This document shows, piece after piece, positions 8,643-18,165 of a stretch of DNA of 64,000 nt; the stretch's first letter is position 1, and the number at the start of each line of letters is the position of its first letter. The stretch comes from Nocardioides astragali (GTDB taxonomy: Bacteria > Actinomycetota > Actinomycetes > Propionibacteriales > Nocardioidaceae): NCBI RefSeq assembly GCF_024436375.1, contig NZ_JAFMZM010000004.1:620001-684000 (forward strand), read 5' to 3'. The position numbers were made by a program, and so were the translations under genes. Below the pieces are notes generated by a model. The model made no database searches. It was not told where the DNA came from and saw only the letters and a list, made by a program, of their open reading frames with translations.

Positions 8643-10165
8643 TATGGCCTCCTCCACGTACGTCCGTCGCGGGCGAGCATCGCGTCCGCGGACGGTGGGC
8701 CCCAGGTGCCGGAGTCGTAGGTGTCCGGCCTGCCCTTCTTGGCCCAGTGCTGGATCACGGGGTCGAGGAGCTGCCAGGAGAGCTCGACCTCCTCGTGCCG
8801 CGGGAAGAGCGGCGGGTCGCCGAGCAGCACGTCGAGGATCAGCCGTTCGTACGCCTCGGCGCTGGGCTCGGTGAACGATCCGCCGTAGGCGAAGTCCATG
8901 TTGACGTCGCGGATCTCCATCGCGGTGCCCGGGACCTTGGCGCCGAACCGCATCGTCATGCCCTCGTCGGGCTGCACGCGGATCACGAGCGCGTTCTGGC
9001 TCAGGTCCTCCGTCGCGGTCTGTGAGAAGGGCAGGTGCGGTGCGCGCTTGAAGACGATCGCCACCTCGGTCACGCGGCGACCCAGGCGCTTGCCGGTGCG
9101 GAGGTAGAACGGCACCCCGGCCCAGCGACGGGTGTCGACATGGACGGTGATGGCGGCGAAGGTCTCGGTCGTCGAGGCCTTGTTGATCCCCTCCTCCTCG
9201 AGGAACCCGATGACCTTCTCGCCGCCGGCCCAGCCGGCGACGTACTGGCCGCGGGCGGTGGTCGTGTCGAGCGGGGGCGGCAGCTGTGCGGAGGCGAGCA
9301 CCTTCTGCTTCTCGAAGCGCAGGCTCTCGGCGTCGAAGGCGATCGGCTCCTCCATCGCGACCAGCGCCATCAGCTGCAGGAGGTGGTTCTGGATGACGTC
9401 TCGGGCGGCGCCGATGCCGTCGTAGTAGCCGGCCCGGCCGCCGATGCCGATGTCCTCGGCCATCGTGATCTGCACGTGGTCGACGTAGTTGGCGTTCCAG
9501 ATCGGCTCGAACATGTTGTTGGCGAACCGCATGGCCAGGATGTTCTGGACGGTCTCCTTGCCGAGGTAGTGGTCGATCCGGAAGATCGAGCCAGACGGGA
9601 AGACGTCGGCGAGGATGTCGTTGAGCTCGCGCGCCGACTCGAGGTCGTGCCCGAACGGCTTCTCCACCACCACGCGCCGCCACTGGTCGCCGTCGAGGTC
9701 GGCGAGCCCGTGCTCCTTGAGCTGGCCCACGACGTTGCCGAAGAACGCCGGCGGGATCGCGAGGTAGAAGGCCATGTTGCCGCCGGTGCCGCGGAGCTGG
9801 TCGAGCTCCTCCACAGTGCGACGGAGCTGGTCGAACGCGGCGTCGTCGTCGAAGTCGCCCGGGACGAAGCGGAAGCCCTCGGAGAGCTGGTTCCACACCT
9901 CCTCGCGGAACGGCGTACGGGCGTGCTCCTTGACCGCGTCGTGCACGATCTGGGCGAAGTCCTGGTCGGCCCAGTCCCGCCTGGCGAAGCCGATGAGGCT
10001 GAACCCCGGCGGCAGCAGGCCGCGGTTGGCCAGGTCGTAGATGGCCGGCATGACCTTCTTGCGCGACAGGTCGCCGGTGACGCCGAAGAGCACCATCCCG
10101 CACGGGCCTGCGATGCGCGGCAGCCGGCGGTCCTGCGGGTCACGAAGCGGGTTGGCAGCGGTCAT
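8642..10165 (-). CDS. zwf: Glucose-6-phosphate 1-dehydrogenase
   Basis: NADP-linked oxidation of glucose 6-phosphate, the entry step of the pentose phosphate pathway. The coenzyme motif FGVTGDLSRKKVMPAIYDLA is near residue 27, and the catalytic motif RIDHYLGKETVQN is near 200. At 507 residues it has the usual length. It overlaps opcA by one base. A 61-base gap containing a REP-like GC palindrome fragment separates it from pgi upstream, so it may have some expression of its own besides read-through. Confidence 0.97.
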   Translation of the reverse strand: MTAANPLRDPQDRRLPRIAGPCGMVLFGVTGDLSRKKVMPAIYDLANRGLLPPGFSLIGFARRDWADQDFAQIVHDAVKEHARTPFREEVWNQLSEGFRFVPGDFDDDAAFDQLRRTVEELDQLRGTGGNMAFYLAIPPAFFGNVVGQLKEHGLADLDGDQWRRVVVEKPFGHDLESARELNDILADVFPSGSIFRIDHYLGKETVQNILAMRFANNMFEPIWNANYVDHVQITMAEDIGIGGRAGYYDGIGAARDVIQNHLLQLMALVAMEEPIAFDAESLRFEKQKVLASAQLPPPLDTTTARGQYVAGWAGGEKVIGFLEEEGINKASTTETFAAITVHVDTRRWAGVPFYLRTGKRLGRRVTEVAIVFKRAPHLPFSQTATEDLSQNALVIRVQPDEGMTMRFGAKVPGTAMEIRDVNMDFAYGGSFTEPSAEAYERLILDVLLGDPPLFPRHEEVELSWQLLDPVIQHWAKKGRPDTYDSGTWGPPSADAMLARDGRTWRRP

Positions 10166-10189
10166 GCGGGGTCCCCCAGGCGTTGTTCC

Positions 10190-10208
10190 GAGGAGCGGAG
10201 CGAGGGAG
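10190..10208. repeat. Short REP-like GC element between pgi and zwf
   Basis: GAGGAGCGGAGCGAGGGAG reads on the other strand as CTCGCTCCGCTCCTC, close to the CTCGCTGCGCTCGCT core seen twice between tal and pgi. It is short and degenerate, so membership of the same family is an inference. Confidence 0.35.
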
Positions 10209-10226
10209 AAGAACGTCGTGGGGTGC

Positions 10227-11897
10227 TCATCGGCCTCGGGTCTCCTGGTAGTAGCGGATCAGGGACTGTGTGGACGGATCCTGGTGCGCCGTGACGTCCG
10301 CGTCACCGGCCACCGCCGGGCGCAGCTGCTGGGCGAGCTCCTTGCCGAGCTCGACGCCCCACTGGTCGAAGCTGTCGATGCCCCAGACCGCGCCCTCGAC
10401 GAACGTGACGTGCTCGTAGAGCGCCACGAGCTGTCCGAGCACGCCGGGTGTGAGGGCCGGCGCCATGATGGAGGTCGTCGGCCGGTTGCCGGGGAAGGTC
10501 CGCGCGGGGACCAGGTTGTCGGCCACCCCCTGCGCGCGCACCTCGTCGGCCGTCCTGCCGAAGGCCAGCGCCTGCGTCTGGGCGAAGAAGTTGGCCAGCA
10601 GCAGCTCGTGCACGTCGACACCCTGCCCGTCCACGTCATCGACCAGTGGGTACGCCGGGTTGGCGAAGGCGATGAAGTCGGCGGGGACGAGCCGGGTGCC
10701 CTGGTGGATGAGCTGGTAGAACGCGTGCTGGCCGTTGGTGCCGGGCTCGCCCCAGAAGACCTCGCCGGTGTCGTAGCCCACGGCGGTGCCGTCCCACCGC
10801 ACGCGCTTGCCGTTGGACTCCATGGTGAGCTGCTGGAGGTAGGCCGGGAACCGGTGCAGCAGCTGCGCGTAGGGCAGGACCGCGTGGGTGTGTGCACCGA
10901 GGAAGTTGACGTACCAGACGTTGAGCAGGCCCATCTTCAGCGGCACGTTGGACGCCGCGGGGGCGGTGCGGAAGTGCTCGTCCATGGCGTGGAAGCCGGC
11001 CAGCAGGTCGGCGAAGTGGTCGGGACCGATCGCGATGACGAGCGAGAGGCCGATGGCGGAGTCCATCGAGTAGCGACCGCCGACCCAGTCCCAGAAGCCG
11101 AACGCGTTGTCGGTGTCGATGCCGAAGTCGGCGACCTTGTCGAGCGCGGTGGAGACCGCCACGAAGTGCTGCGCCACAGCGGCGGCCGGGTCGCTTCCCG
11201 GTGGCAGCCGCTCCAAGAGCCACGTCTTGCAGAGGCGTGCGTTGGTCAACGTCTCCAGGGTCCCGAAGGTCTTGCTGGACACGATGAACAGCGTGGTCTC
11301 GGGGTCGAGCCCGGCCAGCTTCTGCCCCGCGTCGGTCGGGTCGATGTTGCTGATGAAGCGACAGGTGAGCCCGTCCTGCCGGTAGGGCTCGAGGGCCTCG
11401 TAGGCCATGACGGGGCCGAGGTCCGAGCCCCCGATGCCGATGTTGACCACCGTCTCGATCCGGCGGCCGGTGACGCCGGTCCACTCGCCGGACCGGACGC
11501 GCTCAGCGAAGGCGTACGCCCGGTCCAGCACCTCGTGCACGTCGGCCACCACGTCCTGACCGTCGACCGTCAGCGAGGCGTCGGCCGGGAGGCGGAGAGC
11601 GGTGTGCAGCACTGCCCGGTCCTCGGTGACGTTGATGCGCTCACCGGCGAACATCGCGTCGCGGCGCGCGCCCAGGTCGACCTCGTCGGCCAGGCGCAGG
11701 AGGGCCGCCTCCACGCCGTCGTCCCAGAGGTTCTTGGACAGGTCGACGTGGAGGTCGCCGGCGGTCAGGGTCTGGTGGGGCACCCAGGCGGGGTCGTCGG
11801 CCAGGTGCCGGCGCAGGTCGAGGTCGTAGCCGTCGGCGAGTCGGGACAGCTGGGCCCACGCGCCCGTGGTGGTGGGGTCGACCGGCCCCAAGCTCAT
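10227..11897 (-). CDS. pgi: Glucose-6-phosphate isomerase
   Basis: Interconverts glucose 6-phosphate and fructose 6-phosphate. The sugar-isomerase blocks are complete: [32 protein letters not shown] and the active-site region [16 protein letters not shown], then [16 protein letters not shown] containing the catalytic His. Length is 556 residues, normal for the long bacterial form. The ATG giving [14 protein letters not shown] was chosen because residues before it are encoded by the repeat-rich spacer. It lies between tal and zwf in the pentose-phosphate operon. Confidence 0.96.
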   Translation of the reverse strand: MSLGPVDPTTTGAWAQLSRLADGYDLDLRRHLADDPAWVPHQTLTAGDLHVDLSKNLWDDGVEAALLRLADEVDLGARRDAMFAGERINVTEDRAVLHTALRLPADASLTVDGQDVVADVHEVLDRAYAFAERVRSGEWTGVTGRRIETVVNIGIGGSDLGPVMAYEALEPYRQDGLTCRFISNIDPTDAGQKLAGLDPETTLFIVSSKTFGTLETLTNARLCKTWLLERLPPGSDPAAAVAQHFVAVSTALDKVADFGIDTDNAFGFWDWVGGRYSMDSAIGLSLVIAIGPDHFADLLAGFHAMDEHFRTAPAASNVPLKMGLLNVWYVNFLGAHTHAVLPYAQLLHRFPAYLQQLTMESNGKRVRWDGTAVGYDTGEVFWGEPGTNGQHAFYQLIHQGTRLVPADFIAFANPAYPLVDDVDGQGVDVHELLLANFFAQTQALAFGRTADEVRAQGVADNLVPARTFPGNRPTTSIMAPALTPGVLGQLVALYEHVTFVEGAVWGIDSFDQWGVELGKELAQQLRPAVAGDADVTAHQDPSTQSLIRYYQETRGR

Positions 11898-11903
11898 GCG
11901 CGT

Positions 11904-11977
11904 ACTCGCTGCGCTCCGCGCGCGCACGAGGCACAAGTCGCGCTGTCCTGATTGATGAGCTCGCTGCGCTCGCTCAT
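11904..11977. repeat. Two REP-like elements between tal and pgi
   Basis: ACTCGCTGCGCTCC (11904-11917) and the near-palindrome ATGAGC...GCTCAT with core CTCGCTGCGCTCGCT (11955-11977) fill most of the spacer. The tal stop codon lies inside the second element. These match a common actinobacterial interspersed palindrome with a CTCGCTGCGCTCGCT core, which I recognise from memory. Confidence 0.5.
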
Positions 11978-13089
11978 GCGCGGGCGGCCTCGAGCGATGC
12001 CGACAGGGTCGTCTGGAGCTGGTCCCAGGCGACGACGAACTTGTCGACGCCCTCCTTGATCAGGACCTCGATGACGTCGTCGTAGTCGACGCCCGCGTCC
12101 GCCAGCGCCTGCATGTGGGCCGCGGCGTCGTCGTAGAACGGCCGGACCCGGTCGCCGCGCACCTCGCCGTGGTCGGCGACGGCCTCGAGCGTCTTCTCGG
12201 GCATGGTGTTGACGGTGTCCTCCACGACGAGGTCGACGACGTACATCGTGTCGTCGTAGTCGGGGTTCTTGACGCCCGTCGAGGCCCAGAGCGGGCGCTG
12301 CTTGCGCGCGCCCTTCGCGGCCAGGGCCTCCCAGCGCTCACCGCTGAAGAACTCCTCGTACATCTGGAACGCGAGGCGGGCGTTGGCCACACCGGCCTTG
12401 CCCCGCAGGTCCGCGTCGGTGCCCGGCCCCTGCGTCGTCGCCTCGAGCCGCTTGTCGATCTCGGAGTCGACGCGCGAGACGAAGAACGACGCGACCGAGT
12501 GGATGCCGGCGAGGTCGTGGCCGTTGGCCAGGGCCTGCTCCAGCCCGGAGACGTAGGCCTCCATCACGTTGCGGTACTGCTCGAGGCCGAAGATCAGCGT
12601 GACGTTGACCGAGATGCCGGCGGCGATGGTCTCGGTGATGGCCGGCCACCCCTCCTTCGTGCCCGGGATCTTGATGAGCAGGTTGGGCTCGCCGACGATC
12701 TCCCAGAGCTCGGCCGCCTCCTTCACCGTCTCCGCGGTGTGGTGGGCGAGGCCGGGGGAGACCTCGATCGACACGCGCCCGTCGACACCGTCGGTGGCGT
12801 CGAAGACCGGCCGCATGAGCCGGCAGGCCTCTCGTACGTCGTCGGTGGTGATGGTGCGGGTCGCCTCGTCCACGTCGGCGCGTGCGGCAGCGAGCTCGCG
12901 GACCTGGGGGTCGTAGCGCTCGCCGTCGGCCAGCGCGGCCTGGAAGATCGCCGGGTTGGAGGTCACCCCGACCACGAAGCTGTTCTTCACCAGGTCAGCG
13001 AGGTTGCCGGTCTCCAGGCGCTCGCGGGACAGGTCGTCGAGCCAGATGGACACCCCGGCGTCAGCCAGGGCCTTGAGACGGTCGTTCAT
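11974..13089 (-). CDS. tal: Transaldolase
   Basis: Moves a three-carbon dihydroxyacetone unit between sugar phosphates in the non-oxidative pentose phosphate pathway. The Schiff-base lysine motif is [16 protein letters not shown] near residue 140, and the N-terminal [14 protein letters not shown] and [12 protein letters not shown] blocks are typical of the long actinobacterial form. Length is 371 residues. The ATG giving [12 protein letters not shown] has an AGAAGGA-like signal upstream (tccAGAAGGAtcgg is on the complementary strand of the spacer and not convincing), so the start rests mainly on family alignment. It is the second gene of the tkt-led operon. Confidence 0.95.
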   Translation of the reverse strand: MNDRLKALADAGVSIWLDDLSRERLETGNLADLVKNSFVVGVTSNPAIFQAALADGERYDPQVRELAAARADVDEATRTITTDDVREACRLMRPVFDATDGVDGRVSIEVSPGLAHHTAETVKEAAELWEIVGEPNLLIKIPGTKEGWPAITETIAAGISVNVTLIFGLEQYRNVMEAYVSGLEQALANGHDLAGIHSVASFFVSRVDSEIDKRLEATTQGPGTDADLRGKAGVANARLAFQMYEEFFSGERWEALAAKGARKQRPLWASTGVKNPDYDDTMYVVDLVVEDTVNTMPEKTLEAVADHGEVRGDRVRPFYDDAAAHMQALADAGVDYDDVIEVLIKEGVDKFVVAWDQLQTTLSASLEAARA

Positions 13090-13141
13090 GGGTGTGCCTC
13101 CAGAAGGATCGGTGTGGGGTGGCCGCGGACTCAGCCGGATC

Positions 13142-15259
13142 TCAGTCGGTGAGCGTGCGCAGGCTGTCGCGGGCGGCGTTGGCCACCGCCTCGCCGGTGA
13201 TGTCGAACTCCTCGTAGATCCGGGCGAAGTCCGCCGAGGCGCCATAGTGGTCGATGGACACGATGCGGCCGTGGTCGCCGACGTACTCGCGCCAGCCCTG
13301 CTTGACGCCGGCCTCGACCGAGACGCGCGCCTTGACCGCGGGGGGCAGGACCGTCTCGCGGTAGGCCTCGTCCTGCTCCTCGAACCACTCGAGGCAGGGC
13401 AGCGACACGACCCGGGCGCGGATGCCGTCGGCGGCCAGGAGCTCGCGCGCGGCCACCGCGACCTGCACCTCGGAGCCCGTGCCCATCAGGATCACGTCGG
13501 GGTCGCCGCCGTCGACGTCGAGCAGGACGTAGCCGCCGCGGTGGACGTCGGAGGTGTCGCTGAAGCCCTCCTCGCCGCGCGGGAAGACCGGGACGTTCTG
13601 GCGGGTCAGTGCGATGCCCGCGGGGTGGTCGGTGCGCTGGAGCACGGCGTGCCAGGCGGCCGCGGTCTCGTTGGCGTCCGCCGGGCGTACGACGTCGAGG
13701 CCCGGGATCGCGCGCAGCGCGGCGAGGTGCTCGATCGGCTGGTGGGTGGGTCCGTCCTCACCGAGGCCGATGGAGTCGTGGGTCCACACGTAGGTGACCG
13801 GCAGGCCCATCAGCGCGGCGAGGCGGACGGAGCCGCGCATGTAGTCGCTGAAGGTGAGGAAGGTGCCGCCGAAGACTCGGGTGCCACCGTGCAGCGCGAT
13901 GCCGTTGAGGATCCCGCCCATGCCGTGCTCACGGATGCCGAAGTGCAGCACCCGCCCGGCGAGCGGGTCGCCGGTCCACTGGTCGGTGGAGCGGCTCTCG
14001 GGGATGAAGGAGGGCGCGTCCTCGATGGTGGTGTTGTTGGACTCCGCGAGGTCGGCCGACCCTCCCCAGAGCTCGGGCATGACGCCCGCCACCGCGTTGA
14101 TGACCTGCCCCGACGCCTTGCGGGTGGCGACGCCCTTGGGGTCGGCGTCGAAGCGGGGGAGCACGTCGGCGAGCCCCTCGGGCAGAGCGCGCGTCTGCAT
14201 GCGCTGGAAGACCTCGAGGACCTCGGCCGGGGCCGACTCCTGCCAGGTGTCGAACCTTTCCTGCCAGGCCGCCTGCCACACCTTGCCCCGGTCGACCAGC
14301 GAGCGGGTGCGGTCCAGCACGTCCTCGGGCACCTCGAAGTGCGCATCGGGGTCGAAGCCCAGGATCTTCTTGGTGGCCGCGACCTCCTCGGCGCCCAGCG
14401 CCGAGCCGTGGGACTTGCCGGTGCCCTGGGCGTTGGGGGCGGGCCAGGCGATGACGGTGCGCAGGACGATCAGGCTGGGGCGGTCGCTGACCTCGGCGGC
14501 GGCACGGACGGCGGCGTAGAGCTCGGGCACGTCCTCGACGTAGTCGGTGCCGTCGTTGGTCCAGTCGACGGTCTGGACGTGCCAGCCGTAGGCCTCGTAG
14601 CGCGCGCCGACGTCCTCGGTGAAGGCGACATCGGTGTCGCCCTCGATCGAGATCCGGTTGGCGTCGTAGATCATCGTGAGGTTGCCCAGCTGCTGGGTGC
14701 CCGCGATGGACGAGGCCTCGCCGCTGACGCCCTCCTGCAGGTCGCCGTCGGAGCAGATGGCGTAGACGTGGTGGGTGAACGGCGACTCGTCCTCAGCCGT
14801 GCCGGGGTCGAGGATGCCCCGCTCGCGGCGGGCCGCCATGGCCATGCCGACCGCGTTGGCGACGCCCTGGCCGAGGGGACCGGTGGTGGTCTCGACCCCG
14901 GCCGTGTGGCCGTGCTCCGGGTGCCCGGGGGTCTTGCTGCCCCACGTGCGCAGCGAGCGCAGGTCCTCGATCTCGAGGCCCCAGCCGCCGAGGTAGAGCT
15001 GGGTGTAGAGCGTGATCGAGCTGTGCCCGGCGGAGAGCACGAAGCGGTCGCGACCGGTCCAGTCGGGATCGGCCGGGTTGTGGCGCATCACCTTCTGGAA
15101 GAGCAGGTACGCCGCGGGTGCCAGGCTCATCGCCGTGCCGGGGTGGCCGTTGCCGACCTTCTGCACCGCGTCCATCGCCAGGACCCGGGCCGTGTCCACG
15201 GCGCGCTGGTCGACGTCGTCCCACTCGAGGGTGGTGGGCAGGGTGGACTTCTCGGTCAA
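13142..15259 (-). CDS. tkt: Transketolase
   Basis: Thiamine-diphosphate enzyme that moves two-carbon units in the pentose phosphate pathway. Seen: the N-terminal [20 protein letters not shown] block, the ThDP-binding [17 protein letters not shown] motif (here [16 protein letters not shown], near residue 170) and the pyrimidine-domain [20 protein letters not shown]. Length is 705 residues, normal. A TTG start is proposed, preceded by GAGAGGAA, because it gives the usual short N-terminus before [20 protein letters not shown]. It is the first gene of the minus-strand operon and diverges from ctaB. Confidence 0.95.
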   Translation of the reverse strand: MTEKSTLPTTLEWDDVDQRAVDTARVLAMDAVQKVGNGHPGTAMSLAPAAYLLFQKVMRHNPADPDWTGRDRFVLSAGHSSITLYTQLYLGGWGLEIEDLRSLRTWGSKTPGHPEHGHTAGVETTTGPLGQGVANAVGMAMAARRERGILDPGTAEDESPFTHHVYAICSDGDLQEGVSGEASSIAGTQQLGNLTMIYDANRISIEGDTDVAFTEDVGARYEAYGWHVQTVDWTNDGTDYVEDVPELYAAVRAAAEVSDRPSLIVLRTVIAWPAPNAQGTGKSHGSALGAEEVAATKKILGFDPDAHFEVPEDVLDRTRSLVDRGKVWQAAWQERFDTWQESAPAEVLEVFQRMQTRALPEGLADVLPRFDADPKGVATRKASGQVINAVAGVMPELWGGSADLAESNNTTIEDAPSFIPESRSTDQWTGDPLAGRVLHFGIREHGMGGILNGIALHGGTRVFGGTFLTFSDYMRGSVRLAALMGLPVTYVWTHDSIGLGEDGPTHQPIEHLAALRAIPGLDVVRPADANETAAAWHAVLQRTDHPAGIALTRQNVPVFPRGEEGFSDTSDVHRGGYVLLDVDGGDPDVILMGTGSEVQVAVAARELLAADGIRARVVSLPCLEWFEEQDEAYRETVLPPAVKARVSVEAGVKQGWREYVGDHGRIVSIDHYGASADFARIYEEFDITGEAVANAARDSLRTLTD

Positions 15260-15511
15260 CGCGGTTCCTCTCGATGGAGTGCAGCTGGACTGCACCACGG
15301 GGAGTGCAGCCGGGATCACAGGTCCGTTGGGGTGGCCTCGACTGCGAGCCTATCGCCGTGCCCGAGTAGACTCGACCCCACCCGAGGGTCGCTCCGGACG
15401 CAGGTTCTCCCCGCTGTTCATCCCTTCGGTCCCCCATGAGTTCCCCGTGAGTCCGCGTCCCATCCGTGTCCTGCCCGTTCCGTCTCATCCCCCTTGCAAG
15501 AGGTCCCCACC
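15260..15511. promoter_or_regulatory. Divergent tkt / ctaB control region
   Basis: This 250-base non-coding stretch must hold the promoters of the leftward pentose-phosphate operon and the rightward ctaB. It includes the small inverted repeat GTGCAG/CTGCAC (in GGAGTGCAGCTGGACTGCACC, around 15277-15297), close to the tkt start. I could not assign clear -35/-10 pairs. Confidence 0.35.
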
Positions 15512-16471
15512 GTGTCCCACGCCGGCCCGAACGCTGCGTCCGCGCGGCCGTCGACCGGCGACGGACCCGAGCAGGAGTCCACGACCTGGCGCGACGTCGT
15601 CGCCGCCTACGTCGGGCTCACCAAGCCGCGGGTCATCGAGCTGCTGCTCCTCACCACCGTGCCGGTGATGTTCTTCGCCGAGCGCGGCATCCCTGCGCTG
15701 GGCCTCGTGGCCGCGACCGTGGTGGGCGGCGCCCTGTCGGCCGGCTCGGCGTCGGCCTACAACTGCGTCTACGACCGCGACATCGACGAGCAGATGCGTC
15801 GTACGCGTCGCCGCGCGCTGCCGCGCCACATGGTGTCCCCGCTCTCGGCGCTGGTCTTCGCGACCGTCCTGGCCGTGCTGTCGACCGTGGTGCTGGCGCT
15901 GTGGGTCAACTGGCTCTCAGCCGGTCTGTCCCTGCTCGCCAACGCCTTCTACGTCTTCGTCTACACGATGCTGCTCAAACGCCGCACCACCCAGAACATC
16001 GTCTGGGGTGGCTTGGCAGGCTGCTTCCCCGCGCTGATCGGCTGGACCGCGGTGACGGGTCAGCTGGCGTGGACGCCGGTCGTGCTCTTCCTCGTGGTCT
16101 TCTTCTGGACCCCGCCCCACACATGGGCGCTCGCGCTGCGCTACCGCGAGGACTACCGCAACGTCGACGTGCCGATGCTGCCCGTGGTCAGGCCCGCTTC
16201 CGAGGTCGGGCGCCAGGTGGTCCTCTACAGCTGGGTGATGGTCGCGACCTCGTTGCTGCTCTGGCCGGTCGCCGGCACCAGCCTGGTCTACCCGGCGGCG
16301 GCCGCCGTCCTCGGAGCGGTCTTCCTCGTCGAGGCGCACCGCATGTGGTCGCGCGCCAGGAGCTCCGACGTGCTGAGCGAGATCAACCCGATGCGCCTCT
16401 TCCACGCCTCGAACCTCTACCTGTCGCTGCTGTTCGTGGCCGTCGCGCTCGACCCGTTGCTCGGCCGCTGA
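15512..16471 (+). CDS. ctaB: Protoheme IX farnesyltransferase (heme O synthase)
   Basis: Membrane UbiA-family enzyme that adds a farnesyl group to heme b to make heme O, the precursor of heme A for cytochrome aa3. The first Asp-rich motif is YNCVYDRDIDEQMRRTRRR (near residue 85) and the second region is YREDYRNVDVPMLPVV. About nine membrane segments are visible. The GTG preceded by AGAGG was chosen (MSHAGPNAASARP); a TTG six codons upstream is possible. Divergent tkt and nearby ctaA match the mycobacterial order. Length is 319 residues. Confidence 0.94.
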   Translation: MSHAGPNAASARPSTGDGPEQESTTWRDVVAAYVGLTKPRVIELLLLTTVPVMFFAERGIPALGLVAATVVGGALSAGSASAYNCVYDRDIDEQMRRTRRRALPRHMVSPLSALVFATVLAVLSTVVLALWVNWLSAGLSLLANAFYVFVYTMLLKRRTTQNIVWGGLAGCFPALIGWTAVTGQLAWTPVVLFLVVFFWTPPHTWALALRYREDYRNVDVPMLPVVRPASEVGRQVVLYSWVMVATSLLLWPVAGTSLVYPAAAAVLGAVFLVEAHRMWSRARSSDVLSEINPMRLFHASNLYLSLLFVAVALDPLLGR

Positions 16472-16650
16472 TCCCTGGCCGCCGCCCGGCGCCGTCCCGT
16501 AACGCACATCGCAGGAATCGTCTGGGGACTGACAGAGCCTAGACATCTTCTTGAGAGTTCCTTCCGTGTCCGTCGAGCCCGATCCCCGTTGAATCGGCGT
16601 CACGGGGGAGGCATTCGGCCTGCCCTGGCTACCTGGGGAGCACCTGCACC

Positions 16651-17676
16651 ATGGATTCAGCACCACACGATCGACCGTCCGAGCGATCGGACCGCAGGAC
16701 CGAGAAGACGATGGGGATGCGCGGGAGCCGCATCGGCCACCGGGCGGTGACCAGGCTGGTGACGCTGGTCCTCGCCGTCGGCTTCGCCGTCCTCGGCGTG
16801 GCAGGGGCCGCCAGCGCCCATCACAACACCATCTCCGGCACGGTCGCGTGCGCGAGCGGAGGCGGATGGGCCGTGACCTGGCGGGTGGTCAACAGCGAGC
16901 AGATCACGGAGACGATCACGGGCTCCAACCGTCCGTCCGCCGTTCCGGTCGGCACCACGTTGACTGCTGCCCAGACGCGGACCTTCACCGAGACCGTGAC
17001 CACCAAGCCCGCGTCGCCGCTCACGTTGACGCTGGCGGCCAAGTGGAGCAACAACGCCACCGCCACCAACTCCGGCAGCATCCCGGTGGCGTCGTTCAGC
17101 GACAGCTGCGCCGTCAAGACCGTCACACCTCCGACGGTGCCGGTGGTCGACGAGTGCGGTCCGGGCAACGCCCACTACGGGCAGGTCCCCAGTGGCCCCT
17201 GGACGTCGACGTCCCACCCCGACGGCAGCCTCACCATCACTGCCGACCCGGGCTACTCCTTCGGCAACGGCCAGACGTCCATCACCCACCCGGTGCCCAC
17301 CGACAGCAACCAGCCCTGCCCTGTGGTCACCCCGCCGGTCGTGACCCCGCCCGTCGTGACGCCCCCCGTGGTGGCCGCGCCGGAGGTGCTGCCGGGCGAG
17401 GTGCGCGTCGTCAAGGCAGAGGCCCGGCAGATCGACAAGTGCGGTCGCGCCAGTGACCTGTTCAAGGTCGCCAAGCGCTCCGGTGTCGTCTACGAGGCCG
17501 GCGGCAAGGTGCTCCGCCAAGGCGTCTGGCTGCGGGCGACGACCCGCTCCGTCACTGTCCGCGCCGAGGCCGCGGACCCGACGGTCGAGCTGCGGGGCAA
17601 GCAGGTCTGGAAGATGACCTTCACCCGCAAGCCCTGTGCGCAGGCGCCGGAGATCGCGCCCAACACCGGTTCGTGA
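16651..17676 (+). CDS. Secreted proline-rich protein with tail-less LPXTG-like end
   Basis: No known enzymatic family recognised. Residues 1-57 form a signal peptide with a long positively charged lead, ending ...GVAGAASAHHN. A beta-rich segment follows with repeated Thr/Ser and a few cysteines, then a proline linker made of three PPVVT units (about 227-243) and a second globular part. The protein ends EIAPNTGS-stop: APNTG looks like a sortase sorting motif, but the hydrophobic helix and charged tail that normally follow are missing. The stop overlaps the start of the next gene, which encodes a sortase-like protein. GGGGAG precedes the ATG; an internal ATG 20 codons later would leave a more usual signal peptide. 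Confidence 0.7.
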   Translation: MDSAPHDRPSERSDRRTEKTMGMRGSRIGHRAVTRLVTLVLAVGFAVLGVAGAASAHHNTISGTVACASGGGWAVTWRVVNSEQITETITGSNRPSAVPVGTTLTAAQTRTFTETVTTKPASPLTLTLAAKWSNNATATNSGSIPVASFSDSCAVKTVTPPTVPVVDECGPGNAHYGQVPSGPWTSTSHPDGSLTITADPGYSFGNGQTSITHPVPTDSNQPCPVVTPPVVTPPVVTPPVVAAPEVLPGEVRVVKAEARQIDKCGRASDLFKVAKRSGVVYEAGGKVLRQGVWLRATTRSVTVRAEAADPTVELRGKQVWKMTFTRKPCAQAPEIAPNTGS

Positions 17677-18155
17677 TGCGCCGCACCCCGCTCGCGGTGA
17701 TGACGCTGTGCGCGACGGTGCTGCTGGCCGGTCAGGGTGCGGCTCACGCCGCCCCTGACCGGCTGCACATCGCCCGGACGGGCACCGACGCGGTCGTCAT
17801 CGAGGTGCCCGCCCGCAACGACACCTTGGCGGTCGGCTCCCAGCTGCGCGGCGCCGTCTACACCTGGTCGAAGGGTGATCCACCCTGCGACCCGACCGGC
17901 AGCACCGTGTACGCCGGCCACGCGTGGCGTGCCGGCAACGGCGTCGCCGACAGGTGGGGGCAGCTGCGGCGTGGCGACGAGATCAAGGTCGCCGGCTGCC
18001 GGTTCGAGGTCACCCGCCGCGAGTACTGGCCGGCGAAGCGCCGGATGGGCGCCCTCTACTCCGTCTCGGGGCCGGCCCGCATCGTGCTGGTCGGCTGCAA
18101 GGCGGACGACTACTCCCAGCGCACGGTGGTGTTCGCGCGCAAGGTGGGCCGCTGA
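17673..18155 (+). CDS. Putative exported sortase-like (class E/F) protein
   Basis: A 160-residue protein with a signal/anchor segment (about 5-27, LAVMTLCATVLLAGQGAAHA). The rest resembles a small class E/F sortase domain: His83 in VYAGHAW, Cys142 in IVLVGCKADD and Arg150 in SQRTVVFAR have the order and spacing of the sortase His-Cys-Arg triad, with TRGDEIKV-like strands between (LRRGDEIKVAG). Sortases attach secreted proteins to peptidoglycan or link pilins. The start overlaps the stop of the preceding gene, whose product ends in APNTGS, so the pair is probably translated together. The protein is short for a sortase and the N-terminal catalytic-domain strands are compressed, so the activity is inferred. 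Confidence 0.6.
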   Translation: MMRRTPLAVMTLCATVLLAGQGAAHAAPDRLHIARTGTDAVVIEVPARNDTLAVGSQLRGAVYTWSKGDPPCDPTGSTVYAGHAWRAGNGVADRWGQLRRGDEIKVAGCRFEVTRREYWPAKRRMGALYSVSGPARIVLVGCKADDYSQRTVVFARKVGR

Positions 18156-18165
18156 GGGCCGACTC

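Noticed and set aside
10041..15439. Long plus-strand open frames opposite pgi, tal and tkt (up to 827 codons)
   Set aside because: They are antisense shadows caused by high GC; the minus-strand frames carry all the family motifs of Pgi, Tal and Tkt.
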